Shown here: in pieces, positions 8,186 through 15,298 of the stretch | Numbering within the stretch: the stretch's first letter is position 1 | How the letters are laid out: each line of letters starts with the position of its first letter | Assembly (NCBI RefSeq): GCF_014279835.1 | Contig: NZ_CP047942.1 | Span: forward strand, 992,001 to 1,056,000 | DNA length: 64,000 nucleotides | Direction: 5' to 3' | DNA from: Synechococcus sp. MVIR-18-1 | Lineage (GTDB): Bacteria; Cyanobacteriota; Cyanobacteriia; PCC-6307; Cyanobiaceae | The notes under the pieces: generated by a model | What the model saw: the letters and a program-made list of their open reading frames with translations, nothing else | Told to the model about the DNA's origin: nothing | Databases searched by the model: none | Position numbers and translations under genes: made by a program

Positions 8186-9403
8186 ATGCAGAGTTCCTTG
8201 CGGCTGTCGTTATCGCTGAGCGGTGTTGCTGCACTGGTACTAGCTGGCACTCCTTTGCTTCCTGCTGTTGCAGAAGAGAGTGCTGCTTTATTGCGGCAGC
8301 AGGAATACGACAAGCTTCTTGAGGAGAATGAACTACTCAAGCAACGCAATGAACAGCTAGAGGCTCAGATCAGCGGCTCTTCTCAAGGCAAAGACGATGC
8401 CTTTGATCTGCAGGAGATCAACCTCAAGGATGCAGTCAAGTTCAACTGGGGTTTTCAAGGCGCACTACAAGGAGCAGGCACACCAAACCAGACAGGTATC
8501 GGTGGGTTCCTTCCAATCGCTGTTGGCGAGAGCAGTGTGTTCTTTGCTGATGTGCTGCTCAACGCCAACTTTGCTGATTACGGCGGCAAGAGCAGCATCG
8601 TTAATACAGAGGTTGCTGGAACAACGATCAGCACCTCATCAAGGCTTGGGTATCGCTGGCTGAATAGCGACCGCAGCTGGATGTATGGGCTGAACGGTGG
8701 TTATGACAGCAGGCCGATGAATACAGGTGGAACTGATACGGGGATCATTGTCAGCGGCACAGAGAAGAGTGCTTTCTTTCAGCAGATCGCAGCAGGTTTA
8801 GAAGCAGTATCAGATACCTGGAACTTCAATGCTTATGCCTTGATTCCTGTTGGTGATACAGAGCAGCGCCTCAATGCGCGTTATTTCGGTGGGGCGCTTG
8901 ATACGTATGGCCTGGATGTTGGTTACTTCGTCACCCCTGAACTCAATGCCTCTGTTGGTTACTACTACCAAAGCGGTGATCTAGGAGAAGCAGATGGTTC
9001 AGGAGTTCAGGTCGAGCTGGACTATCAGATCGCTGATGGTTTAACTGCTGGTATCAATGTTTCCTATGACGAAGCTTTTGAAACCAGAGTGTCAGGCAAC
9101 ATTGAGTATCGCTTTGGTAGCAATAGTTCAGCTGCAGAAACCAAGAAAAAAGCATGGCAAAAACCAACCATTCAAGCCTTATCTGAAGCCGTTAAGCACA
9201 GGAATATCCGCGTTCATGATGCAGCAGATCCAGAAGCTAAGTGCAAGTTGTTTAATCCGTTCGACGGCAGGTTTATCAGTTCCTTGTCAGGGAGCCTTTC
9301 CGTACAGTACCTTTACCGTTCAACGGCGTTCGGAACAAGCAGCCATCCTGTCAAATATATCAATCATTGTAATAAAAATGGCGGCTGGGAACGCGTTAAA
9401 TAG
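8186..9403 (+). CDS. Inverse-autotransporter-like barrel protein, copy D, with N-terminal coiled coil
   Basis: 405 aa, the longest copy. The signal peptide matches A and C, but about 40 extra residues are inserted before the barrel: a heptad-type coiled coil (ALLRQQEYDKLLEENELLK then QRNEQLEAQI) and a Ser/Gly/Lys/Asp hinge. The barrel (about 85-315) and linker (QKPTIQALSEAVKHRNIRVHD) are nearly identical to A and C. The tip has two Cys and ends HCNKNGGWERVK. In classical inverse autotransporters the N-terminal periplasmic segment often mediates dimerisation or peptidoglycan contact; the coiled coil may do the same by oligomerising in the periplasm. Confidence 0.87.
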   Translation: MQSSLRLSLSLSGVAALVLAGTPLLPAVAEESAALLRQQEYDKLLEENELLKQRNEQLEAQISGSSQGKDDAFDLQEINLKDAVKFNWGFQGALQGAGTPNQTGIGGFLPIAVGESSVFFADVLLNANFADYGGKSSIVNTEVAGTTISTSSRLGYRWLNSDRSWMYGLNGGYDSRPMNTGGTDTGIIVSGTEKSAFFQQIAAGLEAVSDTWNFNAYALIPVGDTEQRLNARYFGGALDTYGLDVGYFVTPELNASVGYYYQSGDLGEADGSGVQVELDYQIADGLTAGINVSYDEAFETRVSGNIEYRFGSNSSAAETKKKAWQKPTIQALSEAVKHRNIRVHDAADPEAKCKLFNPFDGRFISSLSGSLSVQYLYRSTAFGTSSHPVKYINHCNKNGGWERVK

Positions 9404-9444
9404 TACTGACCCATCTAGGATTTAATATCCAATCAAAACTCTCA

Positions 9445-9663
9445 TAAAAGCAGCTAATTGATGGTTCAATACCTGGCACGATTGAGCTGAAATTAGATAA
9501 AACGAGATCGCTAAAATAAGGGTGTCAGCTAGGGACATTGCAGCCCGCCACGAGCGGGGTTTTTTATTGCCTACTGAATAACAGCAAAGCCACATACTGC
9601 CTACTGCAGCGGGCAGCAACAGTACAAGCGAAGCATTGTGTATTGAATTACACCATTACTCCC
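9445..9663 (+). repeat. Intergenic cassette repeat between copies D and E
   Basis: Conserved 3' block, terminator and leader. The leader upstream of E has the ACTGCCTACTGCAGCGGGCA motif but, like the leader of B, lacks the CTCAATAGATCC segment found before A, C and D. Confidence 0.75.
9544..9566 (+). terminator. Rho-independent terminator after copy D
   Basis: CCCGC-CACGA-GCGGG hairpin followed by a T run. Confidence 0.85.
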
Positions 9664-10827
9664 ATGCTGCGTCGTCTCTCCCTGGGGCTGTTGGCTTCTG
9701 CCATCTCTGTTGCTGCTCTGCCTGCCATTGCCCAAGAGGACGGCAGTGCTGATGACCTTGGTGTGATGAGCATCAGCCTTAAGGATGTGGTCAAGCCCAC
9801 CTTTGGTTTTCAAGGTGCTTTGCAGGGTGCAGGAACACCTAACCAGGCAGGCATTGGTGGGTTCTTACCTCTCTCTGTTGGCGAGAACAGCGTTTGGTTC
9901 CTGGATGTCCTGGCTAATGCCAACTTTGCTGATTACGAGAACAACAGCAGCATCATGAATACGCAAGTTGCTGGCACCACGATCAGCACCTCATCACGGC
10001 TTGGATACCGCTGGCTGAATAGTGATCGCAACTGGATGTATGGGCTGAATGCTGGTTATGACAGCCGCCCAATGAATACAGGTGCAACTGATTATGGAAT
10101 TCCTTTATTTGGGACTGAGCGGAATGTTTTCTTCCAGCAGGTAGCCGTTAATGCAGAGGCTGTTTCAAATGATTGGAATTTCAATGCTTATGCATTAATT
10201 CCTGTCGGTGATACCGAGCAGATTCTGAATTGGGCTTTTGATGGGGGCGCACTCGATACTTATGGAATCGATGTTGGCTATTTCATAACGCCTGCACTTA
10301 ATGCCTCTGTTGGTTACTACTACCAGCAAGGCGATCTCGGTTCTGCAGATGGCTCTGGCGTTCTCGGACGAGTTGCGTATGAAGTCAGCAGTGGATTAAT
10401 AGCAGGAGTGAATTTCTCCTACGATGAAGCATTTGAGACAAGAGTTTCAGCTGATCTGAAGGTTCGCTTTGGTGGTGCAAGTACAACAGCACATCGCAAA
10501 GTTGTTCAACAACAACCTGTGATCAGTGCATTAACTATGTCGCCTGAAAACAGAGATGTACGAGTCCATGATAGCCTTTGGGGTGACATTAAAGGCGGCT
10601 TTGATGATGTCGCCGATGTCGCTGATGATGTCGCCTCGGGCGTAGAGGATGCCGCTGACTACACGGCTAGTGAGCTTCGAGCCATAGCACGAGCAGCAAT
10701 TAAAGAAGCCAGAATAGCTGCAAAAAACAGGGAACTCTTAGAAGACCTCGAAGGCGACGCAACAGAATTTGCCGAAGCCGCGGGTGAAGCATGTGTTGAG
10801 GGACTTTGCGAAGCTGCAGCTATATGA
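9664..10827 (+). CDS. Inverse-autotransporter-like barrel protein, copy E, with helical tip
   Basis: 387 aa from ATG 9664, chosen because it gives the same signal peptide as copy B (MLRRLSLGLLASAIS). The barrel (about 35-265) keeps all family segments (SSRLGYRWLNSDRNWMYGLN, LDTYGIDVGYFITPALNASVG, EAFETRVSADLKVRFG). After the linker (MSPENRDVRVHD) the tip of about 80 residues is unlike the others: Ala/Asp/Glu-rich and helical (DDVADVADDVASGVEDAADY, then AIARAAIKEARIAAK), with two Cys near the end (EACVEGLCEAA). It is the last and most diverged gene of the array. Confidence 0.86.
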   Translation: MLRRLSLGLLASAISVAALPAIAQEDGSADDLGVMSISLKDVVKPTFGFQGALQGAGTPNQAGIGGFLPLSVGENSVWFLDVLANANFADYENNSSIMNTQVAGTTISTSSRLGYRWLNSDRNWMYGLNAGYDSRPMNTGATDYGIPLFGTERNVFFQQVAVNAEAVSNDWNFNAYALIPVGDTEQILNWAFDGGALDTYGIDVGYFITPALNASVGYYYQQGDLGSADGSGVLGRVAYEVSSGLIAGVNFSYDEAFETRVSADLKVRFGGASTTAHRKVVQQQPVISALTMSPENRDVRVHDSLWGDIKGGFDDVADVADDVASGVEDAADYTASELRAIARAAIKEARIAAKNRELLEDLEGDATEFAEAAGEACVEGLCEAAAI

Positions 10828-10839
10828 AGCGTTCGAACC

Positions 10840-10887
10840 TTTAGATAAAACGATATAGCTGAAATAAGGTGTCATTTTTGGACATTG
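10840..10887 (+). repeat. Diverged 3' cassette repeat after copy E
   Basis: TTTAGATAAAACGATATAGC and GGTGTCATTTTTGGACATTG match the blocks after the other copies with several changes. No leader motif follows, so the array ends here. Confidence 0.65.
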
Positions 10888-10890
10888 AAC

Positions 10891-10912
10891 CCCGCCACGA
10901 GCGGGTTTTTTT
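10891..10912 (+). terminator. Rho-independent terminator after copy E
   Basis: CCCGC-CACGA-GCGGG hairpin followed by seven T. Confidence 0.85.
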
Positions 10913-11138
10913 ATTGCAGCGGGGAATGCTTTAAGCAGTTGCCCTCAACCAATGACCCTCGACACTCAGATGACGCTGGCTCTGCTTCAGGAGCTGTTGA
11001 TAGCAGTTGGCAAGTGTGCCAGTTGTGTCCAGCTCTTTTCGGGATCACTATCAATCGCGCATTGCCACTAGCTTTTCAATGATTGATCAACTGCCTTGAC
11101 CACAGTGACGCTGGACAGGCACAGCTAAGTCTCCTTCC

Positions 11139-11474
11139 TTATCGCTTCTGTTCAACACCAAAACCAGTTAATTCCGCTAACAACCTGATGGCACCAATTG
11201 CGTTGTTCTCCCTGCCCGATGCAACGCTATCCCGCGCGATCTGTTCAAGCATCTGAATCTTGCTAGCGAGCATGTCAGTGCGGTCGAGATCAACGAGATC
11301 GTCCTTCACTACATCCCTAGCTTCACGGATATAGAGATTGGCTGAATCTTCACTGAGCCCCCATCGCTGCTGAACATGGCGCTTTAGCTCACGTTGCGAA
11401 TAACCCTTGACGATCAGGTCAGCCAGTTCTTCTATGCGAGCTTTCTTTTCGACTTTGGTACATTTTTTTCCCAT
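11139..11474 (-). CDS. Small-terminase-like HTH protein
   Basis: 111 aa. A basic N terminus leads into a helix-turn-helix (about 14-52: ELADLIVKGYSQRELKRHVQ then WGLSEDSANLYIREAR), a middle helix (DMLASKIQMLEQIARDSV) and a C-terminal helix AIGAIRLLAELTGFGVEQ. This order and the 'gather, then LLAELTG' ending are typical of phage small terminase subunits, which recognise the packaging site. It is the last gene of the minus-strand block, 56 bp after the primase-helicase. Many phage satellites encode a lone small terminase to redirect helper-phage packaging. A plain HTH regulator is the alternative. Confidence 0.6.
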   Translation of the reverse strand: MGKKCTKVEKKARIEELADLIVKGYSQRELKRHVQQRWGLSEDSANLYIREARDVVKDDLVDLDRTDMLASKIQMLEQIARDSVASGRENNAIGAIRLLAELTGFGVEQKR

Positions 11475-11530
11475 GAGATCAGGCTAAATAGGTCAAAAGG
11501 AAGAGATGAAGGTGAACTGGTGACGAGCGA

Positions 11531-13807
11531 TCAGATTTCTTCGTCATCGTCGAACTCGTAGACGGGTGGACCTTCGGCAATTAATGCCTTGGCTTGTGCG
11601 CCGGAGATGGTGCGCTTGGTGACGTGTTGAAACTTGTTGGCGATCTGAACAGGCAACAAACCAGGGCTGTCTTTGACGATTTTCCAGAAGGCATCGGTGT
11701 GACCGTTCAAGGAGGGGGGAGAGAGAGACACCCCGGAAAGGTCTGGGGTGTTTTGTTGGAAGTCATTGCCTTCAGCTGTTGAAGGTTGGATGCACATTGG
11801 AAGTGTTGTTAGAAGTTCAGGAAGTAGTGGTGAACTACCTTCTTCACCTACTTCCAACATTTCTTCCTCTTTTATTAGGGGGTGTCTCTCTCTTGTTTGA
11901 ACCCCTTTCTCTTTTTGTGGCTTTTGTTGGAAGCTATTTCTGAACTCATGCGGCATGAAGTACAGACCAGCAACCCCTTGGCGTGGCTTTTGAACTAACC
12001 ATCGACGGCAAGCAGTGTCACGACCGACAGAGCTTCTGAGGGTGTTTCCTTCATCAGAAGAAAGCCCCATCAACTGTTCTGCATCACGAAGCCCGATGGG
12101 CTTCTCTTGCAGCTTCAAAAGGTTTTGAAACTTGGTCCGCCAGCTTTGGTCTGGAGCCATGTGACTCAGATCGGAATCAAGAGTCCAAGCCCAACCGTTT
12201 GGCAAGCCATCGATTAACTCAGTTCGCTGTAAGCGCAGCTGCCACAAGATGCTTGTCTCGCGCTTCTTGTCGGTCTGCAATGTCCGCAGCTCTTCATCAC
12301 CTTCAACGGCTTTGAGATTGAACAGACCCCACACACCAGCAGGGGTGTCTTTCGTCCCGCTGGCTTTACCTGCACCGTTGTTGTGGTGAATGATGATTCC
12401 AGACTTGCCGCAATCGTTGATGAACTTGGCAATTTTGCGAATCACCAGCTTTCCAAAGTCAGCATGGTTCTCGTCAACGCTCAGGCTGCGAGCAACAGCA
12501 CGAGCAGAGTCAACAATCACCAAGTCGACGTTGTTGCGAATCAGAAGCTTCAGTTGTTCAACATGACGTCCTTTTGCGAGGTCAAACGTCTTGCTAAAGA
12601 ACCAATCCTTACCGACTTCCAAGCCATCACAGAACTCACTCTTAGCCAGTCCAATTGCTTTGACGCGTCTACCAAAGGTGCCGCCTTCTTCAAGTTGCAG
12701 GATTAAGGGAACACCTCTCTTGACGGGGAAGCCAAGGAAGTCGGTTCCCATTGCGACGGCTGCCGCGATGGAATAAGCGAACAATGATTTCCCTGTTCCT
12801 GGGTCAGCGCTGATAACGATGGTTTCTTCCTTCGGCAGCAGGAACGGAATCACCCAACTGCCATCGATGTCGTCATCACCTTCAAGGTCTTCGGCTGAAC
12901 CAAGGAAACCGTTTTCAGTAGTTCCAGCTCTGTAATCGTCGATGTCAGCCAATAGCTGACTCATTTTGACTCGCAGTTTGGTTGCAAGAACGGAACAGGT
13001 GGCGTCAACAGTCTCAACATCGTTTATTTCAGCGAGTGCTTTTATCAGACGTTTCCGTTCTGCTGGTGTGTAGCTGCGCTTCAAATCACCTTCATGCGTA
13101 AGTAAAGATGCAGGCAAGGGCCATCCTTCAACCTCAGCAGCGGCTAAGAGGTCCTCTAAAGCCTGTGCGCCATGACGAACAAGGAAATCATCGGCTCCAT
13201 TCTTTCTGCCATCAGGTTCGCTTGGAAGCTGGCAACGATAAGGACGAGCGCCACGATTACGGGTCCATTTACCAATGTCGCCTGCTGCTTCATCAACGCT
13301 GATGTTGTCTTCAATATCAGAATCAAACAGGATGATGACCTTGCGACCACGCATCGGAATTGCCTTTAGTTCAGGCAGCAAACGGGTGTCATTTTCTGAT
13401 TCCCATTTACCGGTTTCGTCGCGACGGTCTCTGGTATTCCAAGTTCCAGTTAGCCCGACAAAACAGAACCCAGTTGGGATGTGCTCGTAACAGCTATCAA
13501 CCTTGACTGGACCTTCGATAAACACCAACGGGACGCTGATGTTGTCGAGGTAGCCATCAGGCATCAACGGGCTGAAATAAGGTCGCGAACCACTTCCTTT
13601 TGGCGCTTTGAATTTGGGCTTACCTGTAGGGAACAAACGTCTGACGATGTAATCATCGCCGTTGCTGTCTATGTATGGCTTGCCCTCAGGGTCGAGGTAG
13701 CGAATACCAAGATGGCAGCCATCACTGAAATAATTGTTTTCAGGCAGCTCTGTTTTGACTCCTCTTTTTCTCAGGTATTCGACGTGATCTTTTCGGAGCT
13801 TTGGCAT
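11531..13807 (-). CDS. Primase-helicase (TOPRIM/DUF3854-like plus RecA-like ATPase)
   Basis: 758 aa from ATG 13807; a GTG one codon earlier is possible. The N-terminal part has DUF3854/TOPRIM features: PLVFIEGPVKVDSCYE, GLTGTW and ILFDSDIEDN (about 95-200). The middle (about 330-510) is an AAA_25/RepA-type RecA fold with Walker A SADPGTGKS, ILQLEEGG, Walker B LVIVDSARAV and IIIHHNN. The C-terminal 200 residues look like winged-helix and linker regions. It should start or support replication of the excised element. The ATG overlaps the stop of the upstream HTH gene in TGATG, implying translational coupling. Similar proteins are known from plasmids, satellites and integrative elements. Confidence 0.88.
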   Translation of the reverse strand: MPKLRKDHVEYLRKRGVKTELPENNYFSDGCHLGIRYLDPEGKPYIDSNGDDYIVRRLFPTGKPKFKAPKGSGSRPYFSPLMPDGYLDNISVPLVFIEGPVKVDSCYEHIPTGFCFVGLTGTWNTRDRRDETGKWESENDTRLLPELKAIPMRGRKVIILFDSDIEDNISVDEAAGDIGKWTRNRGARPYRCQLPSEPDGRKNGADDFLVRHGAQALEDLLAAAEVEGWPLPASLLTHEGDLKRSYTPAERKRLIKALAEINDVETVDATCSVLATKLRVKMSQLLADIDDYRAGTTENGFLGSAEDLEGDDDIDGSWVIPFLLPKEETIVISADPGTGKSLFAYSIAAAVAMGTDFLGFPVKRGVPLILQLEEGGTFGRRVKAIGLAKSEFCDGLEVGKDWFFSKTFDLAKGRHVEQLKLLIRNNVDLVIVDSARAVARSLSVDENHADFGKLVIRKIAKFINDCGKSGIIIHHNNGAGKASGTKDTPAGVWGLFNLKAVEGDEELRTLQTDKKRETSILWQLRLQRTELIDGLPNGWAWTLDSDLSHMAPDQSWRTKFQNLLKLQEKPIGLRDAEQLMGLSSDEGNTLRSSVGRDTACRRWLVQKPRQGVAGLYFMPHEFRNSFQQKPQKEKGVQTRERHPLIKEEEMLEVGEEGSSPLLPELLTTLPMCIQPSTAEGNDFQQNTPDLSGVSLSPPSLNGHTDAFWKIVKDSPGLLPVQIANKFQHVTKRTISGAQAKALIAEGPPVYEFDDDEEI

Positions 13808-14202
13808 CACCCTTGTCCCCCATCAACTAGTTGATCAAGGGTTGTCTCCTCGTAGATCTCGATGGCTTGTTGGAGATGCTTTAGTTCTGCGGCTCTACGT
13901 TCGTCTTCTTTGCGCACCGCTTCAACAGTCCGTCGACGCTGCATCTCCCGAATTGCAGGGATGCAATAGAGGACAGGTCCACCGATGGATCCTGTTGCAT
14001 AAACCCAATGCGTTCCAGGATCGAGCCTGCGCTCACGGCGCATATTTCTAAGGGTGCTGGGCTTTAAAGCCAAAAGCTTTGCGGCTTCAGGCTCATGCAC
14101 CCATTCAGGAATGTAGTTCCCTGCTCTTAATCGGTCCCCAGATTCGCTCGAAATAGGCGCGGATTTCTGGAGAGTCTTCTGGCTTAGATGCGTTGATGAC
14201 AT
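13807..14202 (-). CDS. Excisionase-like HTH DNA-binding protein
   Basis: Up to 131 aa. The central part reads EAAKLLALKPSTLRNMRRER, then HWVYATGSIGGPVLYCIPAI, the pattern of MerR-like/excisionase winged helix-turn-helix proteins. The C-terminal part is a charged helix (EAVRKEDERRAAELKHLQQA). It likely controls excision or element gene expression. From ATG 14202 it overlaps the upstream gene by 98 bases; that ATG has AGGAGG six bases upstream. A later GTG start (VHEPEAAK) would avoid most overlap. It is coupled to the primase-helicase by TGATG. Confidence 0.7.
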   Translation of the reverse strand: MSSTHLSQKTLQKSAPISSESGDRLRAGNYIPEWVHEPEAAKLLALKPSTLRNMRRERRLDPGTHWVYATGSIGGPVLYCIPAIREMQRRRTVEAVRKEDERRAAELKHLQQAIEIYEETTLDQLVDGGQG

Positions 14203-14494
14203 CTTGAGCCTCCTGCCTTAATTCGGCAGAGGGCCATCCTTCAGTTTCAAGAATTTCTATTTGAAGTGCTCGAAGAAACCCGTTGATCTTGTAATTCAAC
14301 AGATCCCCTTTTTTGCTTTCGCCTTTCATGTCTTCAAGACGGCAACCGACAGCGGTTTGTCTTCTGACAAACCTACGAGCCGCTACTGGATCAACATCCT
14401 TGGGGATGTTCAAACGTGATGCGCGCCGACATGCAATCGGCTTGCTCATGTAGGACTCCAGGGAGCCTTCAATCGGGCGTGGCTCAATCAGCAC
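14105..14494 (-). CDS. Hypothetical protein of the mobile element
   Basis: 129 aa, or about 114 if it starts at MSKPIACRRASR. Soluble and charged, with VDPVAARRFVRRQTAVGCRL, an Asn/Lys-rich segment and an acidic helical C terminus ending IWGPIKSRELHS. I do not recognise the family. It is first in the minus-strand block nearest attR, a position where satellites often carry a small regulator. The TTGCACACA repeats lie between it and attR. Confidence 0.6.
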   Translation of the reverse strand: MLIEPRPIEGSLESYMSKPIACRRASRLNIPKDVDPVAARRFVRRQTAVGCRLEDMKGESKKGDLLNYKINGFLRALQIEILETEGWPSAELRQEAQDVINASKPEDSPEIRAYFERIWGPIKSRELHS

Positions 14495-14638
14495 TTCAAA
14501 AGATTTGGTCTGATGGATGACGCGAGAGACGAAAACGGCGGTCCAGGGGCACTGATGCGGCTATTTCTGTCGGGCTCAATGAGCTTGTTATCAGTATGGC
14601 GAGGGTGCCCGTAGGTAGGGCGTAACGCTCGGAAAGTC

Positions 14639-14688
14639 GTGTGCAAAACCAGTCCCTCACTCAATGCTTTGCACACATTTTGCACACA
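14639..14688 (+). repeat. TTGCACACA repeats, right end of element
   Basis: Two direct copies of TTGCACACA (14669-14677, 14680-14688) with 11-bp spacing and one inverted copy (TTTTGCACAC on the minus strand, 14639-14648). The same paired motif is at 2134-2153. These are candidate integrase/excisionase arm sites; they also lie where the promoter of the minus-strand block is expected. Confidence 0.7.
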
Positions 14689-14703
14689 CCACCCTGCAGG
14701 CAA

Positions 14704-14728
14704 TAAAAAGCCGCCTTGGGTGGGCGGC
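14704..14728 (-). terminator. Terminator downstream of the restored tRNA-Pro
   Basis: GCCGCC/GGCGGC hairpin followed by T on the minus strand. It closely resembles the hairpin at 1929-1953, so the element brought its own copy of the tRNA 3' end plus terminator. Confidence 0.75.
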
Positions 14729-14762
14729 TCAGATGTCAGTGCAGGACTGACTTGTTTTGCAG

Positions 14763-14806
14763 TCGGGGTGACAGGATTCGAACCTGCGACATCCTGCTCC
14801 CAAAGC
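14763..14806 (-). repeat. attR: 44-bp repeat inside tRNA-Pro
   Basis: Perfect copy of 1986-2029. On this side it completes the tRNA-Pro gene, whose 5' half (14807-14836) is chromosomal. Confidence 0.93.
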
Positions 14807-14836
14807 AGGCGCGCTACCAAACTGCGCTACACCCCG
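14763..14836 (-). tRNA. tRNA-Pro (anticodon TGG)
   Basis: 74 nt without CCA. The acceptor stem CGGGGTG/CACCCCG, the D arm, the anticodon arm CCTGC-TTTGGGA-GCAGG and the T arm with GTTCGAATC are all intact. It serves as the integration site of the element at its left; the 3' 44 bases come from the element. Confidence 0.96.
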
Positions 14837-14914
14837 TAGCCCGCTCACTTTAAAGGAATGGGTTCTCCTTATCTCATCGATGCGTGTCTAAGCTGACAAA
14901 AAGCTTTTCCGGGC

Positions 14915-15298
14915 ATGTCCAATTCCTGGACCCCTGGCGCGGTTGATGCGTTAAGGCAGCAACACAATCTTCCTTTTGTCCGAACGGATGCGCAGGGGCA
15001 GGTGGTCGAGTTCAACGAACGCTTTCGCATTATTTATGGCTGGGACGATCGTTTAGTAGGGCAAACGATTGGGATGATCTTGCCCGCATCCTTCCGTGAG
15101 CTTCATCATGCAGGTTTCTCACGCTTCAAACTCACGGAGACCTCCAAGCTTGTCAATCATCCCCTTGAGCTGGCGACGATTTGTGGTGATGGAGCTGAGA
15201 TTCGTAGTGAACACTTCATCGTTGCTGAACGCTGTGATGAGGGTGGATGGAGCTTTGCGGCAACGCTGAGGCCCCTGGAAGGCCCCCATGCTTGCTGA
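14915..15298 (+). CDS. PAS-domain protein
   Basis: 127 aa made up almost entirely of one PAS fold: PFVRTDAQGQVVEFNERF, IYGWDDRLVGQTIGMILP, then HHAGFSRF and a strand pair ending SFAATLRPLEG. There is no output domain. The stop overlaps the start of the histidine kinase by 11 bases, so the two are co-translated; it may supply a sensor to that kinase. The ligand is unknown. Confidence 0.85.
   Translation: MSNSWTPGAVDALRQQHNLPFVRTDAQGQVVEFNERFRIIYGWDDRLVGQTIGMILPASFRELHHAGFSRFKLTETSKLVNHPLELATICGDGAEIRSEHFIVAERCDEGGWSFAATLRPLEGPHAC

Larger units (their letters stand above)
1986..14806. mobile_element. Integrated element at tRNA-Pro (satellite/tycheposon-like genomic island)
   Basis: The segment is bounded by a perfect 44-bp direct repeat (1986-2029 and 14763-14806) that is the 3' part of tRNA-Pro from the anticodon loop to the discriminator base. 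A tyrosine integrase lies next to the left repeat. The right part encodes an excisionase-like HTH protein, a primase-helicase and a small-terminase-like protein, all on the minus strand. The middle is a cargo block of five outer-membrane barrel paralogs. Integration at the tRNA 3' end with a restored tRNA is the usual behaviour of tyrosine-recombinase elements. No capsid, portal, tail or large terminase gene is present, so this is not a complete prophage. It resembles phage satellites and the tycheposon-type elements described in marine picocyanobacteria. That class assignment is inference. Confidence 0.9.

Noticed and set aside
3953-10827. Diversity-generating retroelement as the source of variable tips
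   Set aside because: No reverse transcriptase, template repeat or accessory protein is encoded in the element. Tip differences are whole-segment replacements, not scattered adenine changes.
5097-10912. CRISPR array
   Set aside because: The repeats are over 100 bp, spaced by whole genes, and contain terminators; no cas genes.
10952-11071. 39-codon frame after the array
   Set aside because: Plausible start, but short, without family resemblance or other support.
1986-14806. Complete prophage
   Set aside because: There are no capsid, portal, large terminase, tail or lysis genes; only an integrase, replication proteins and a lone small-terminase-like protein.
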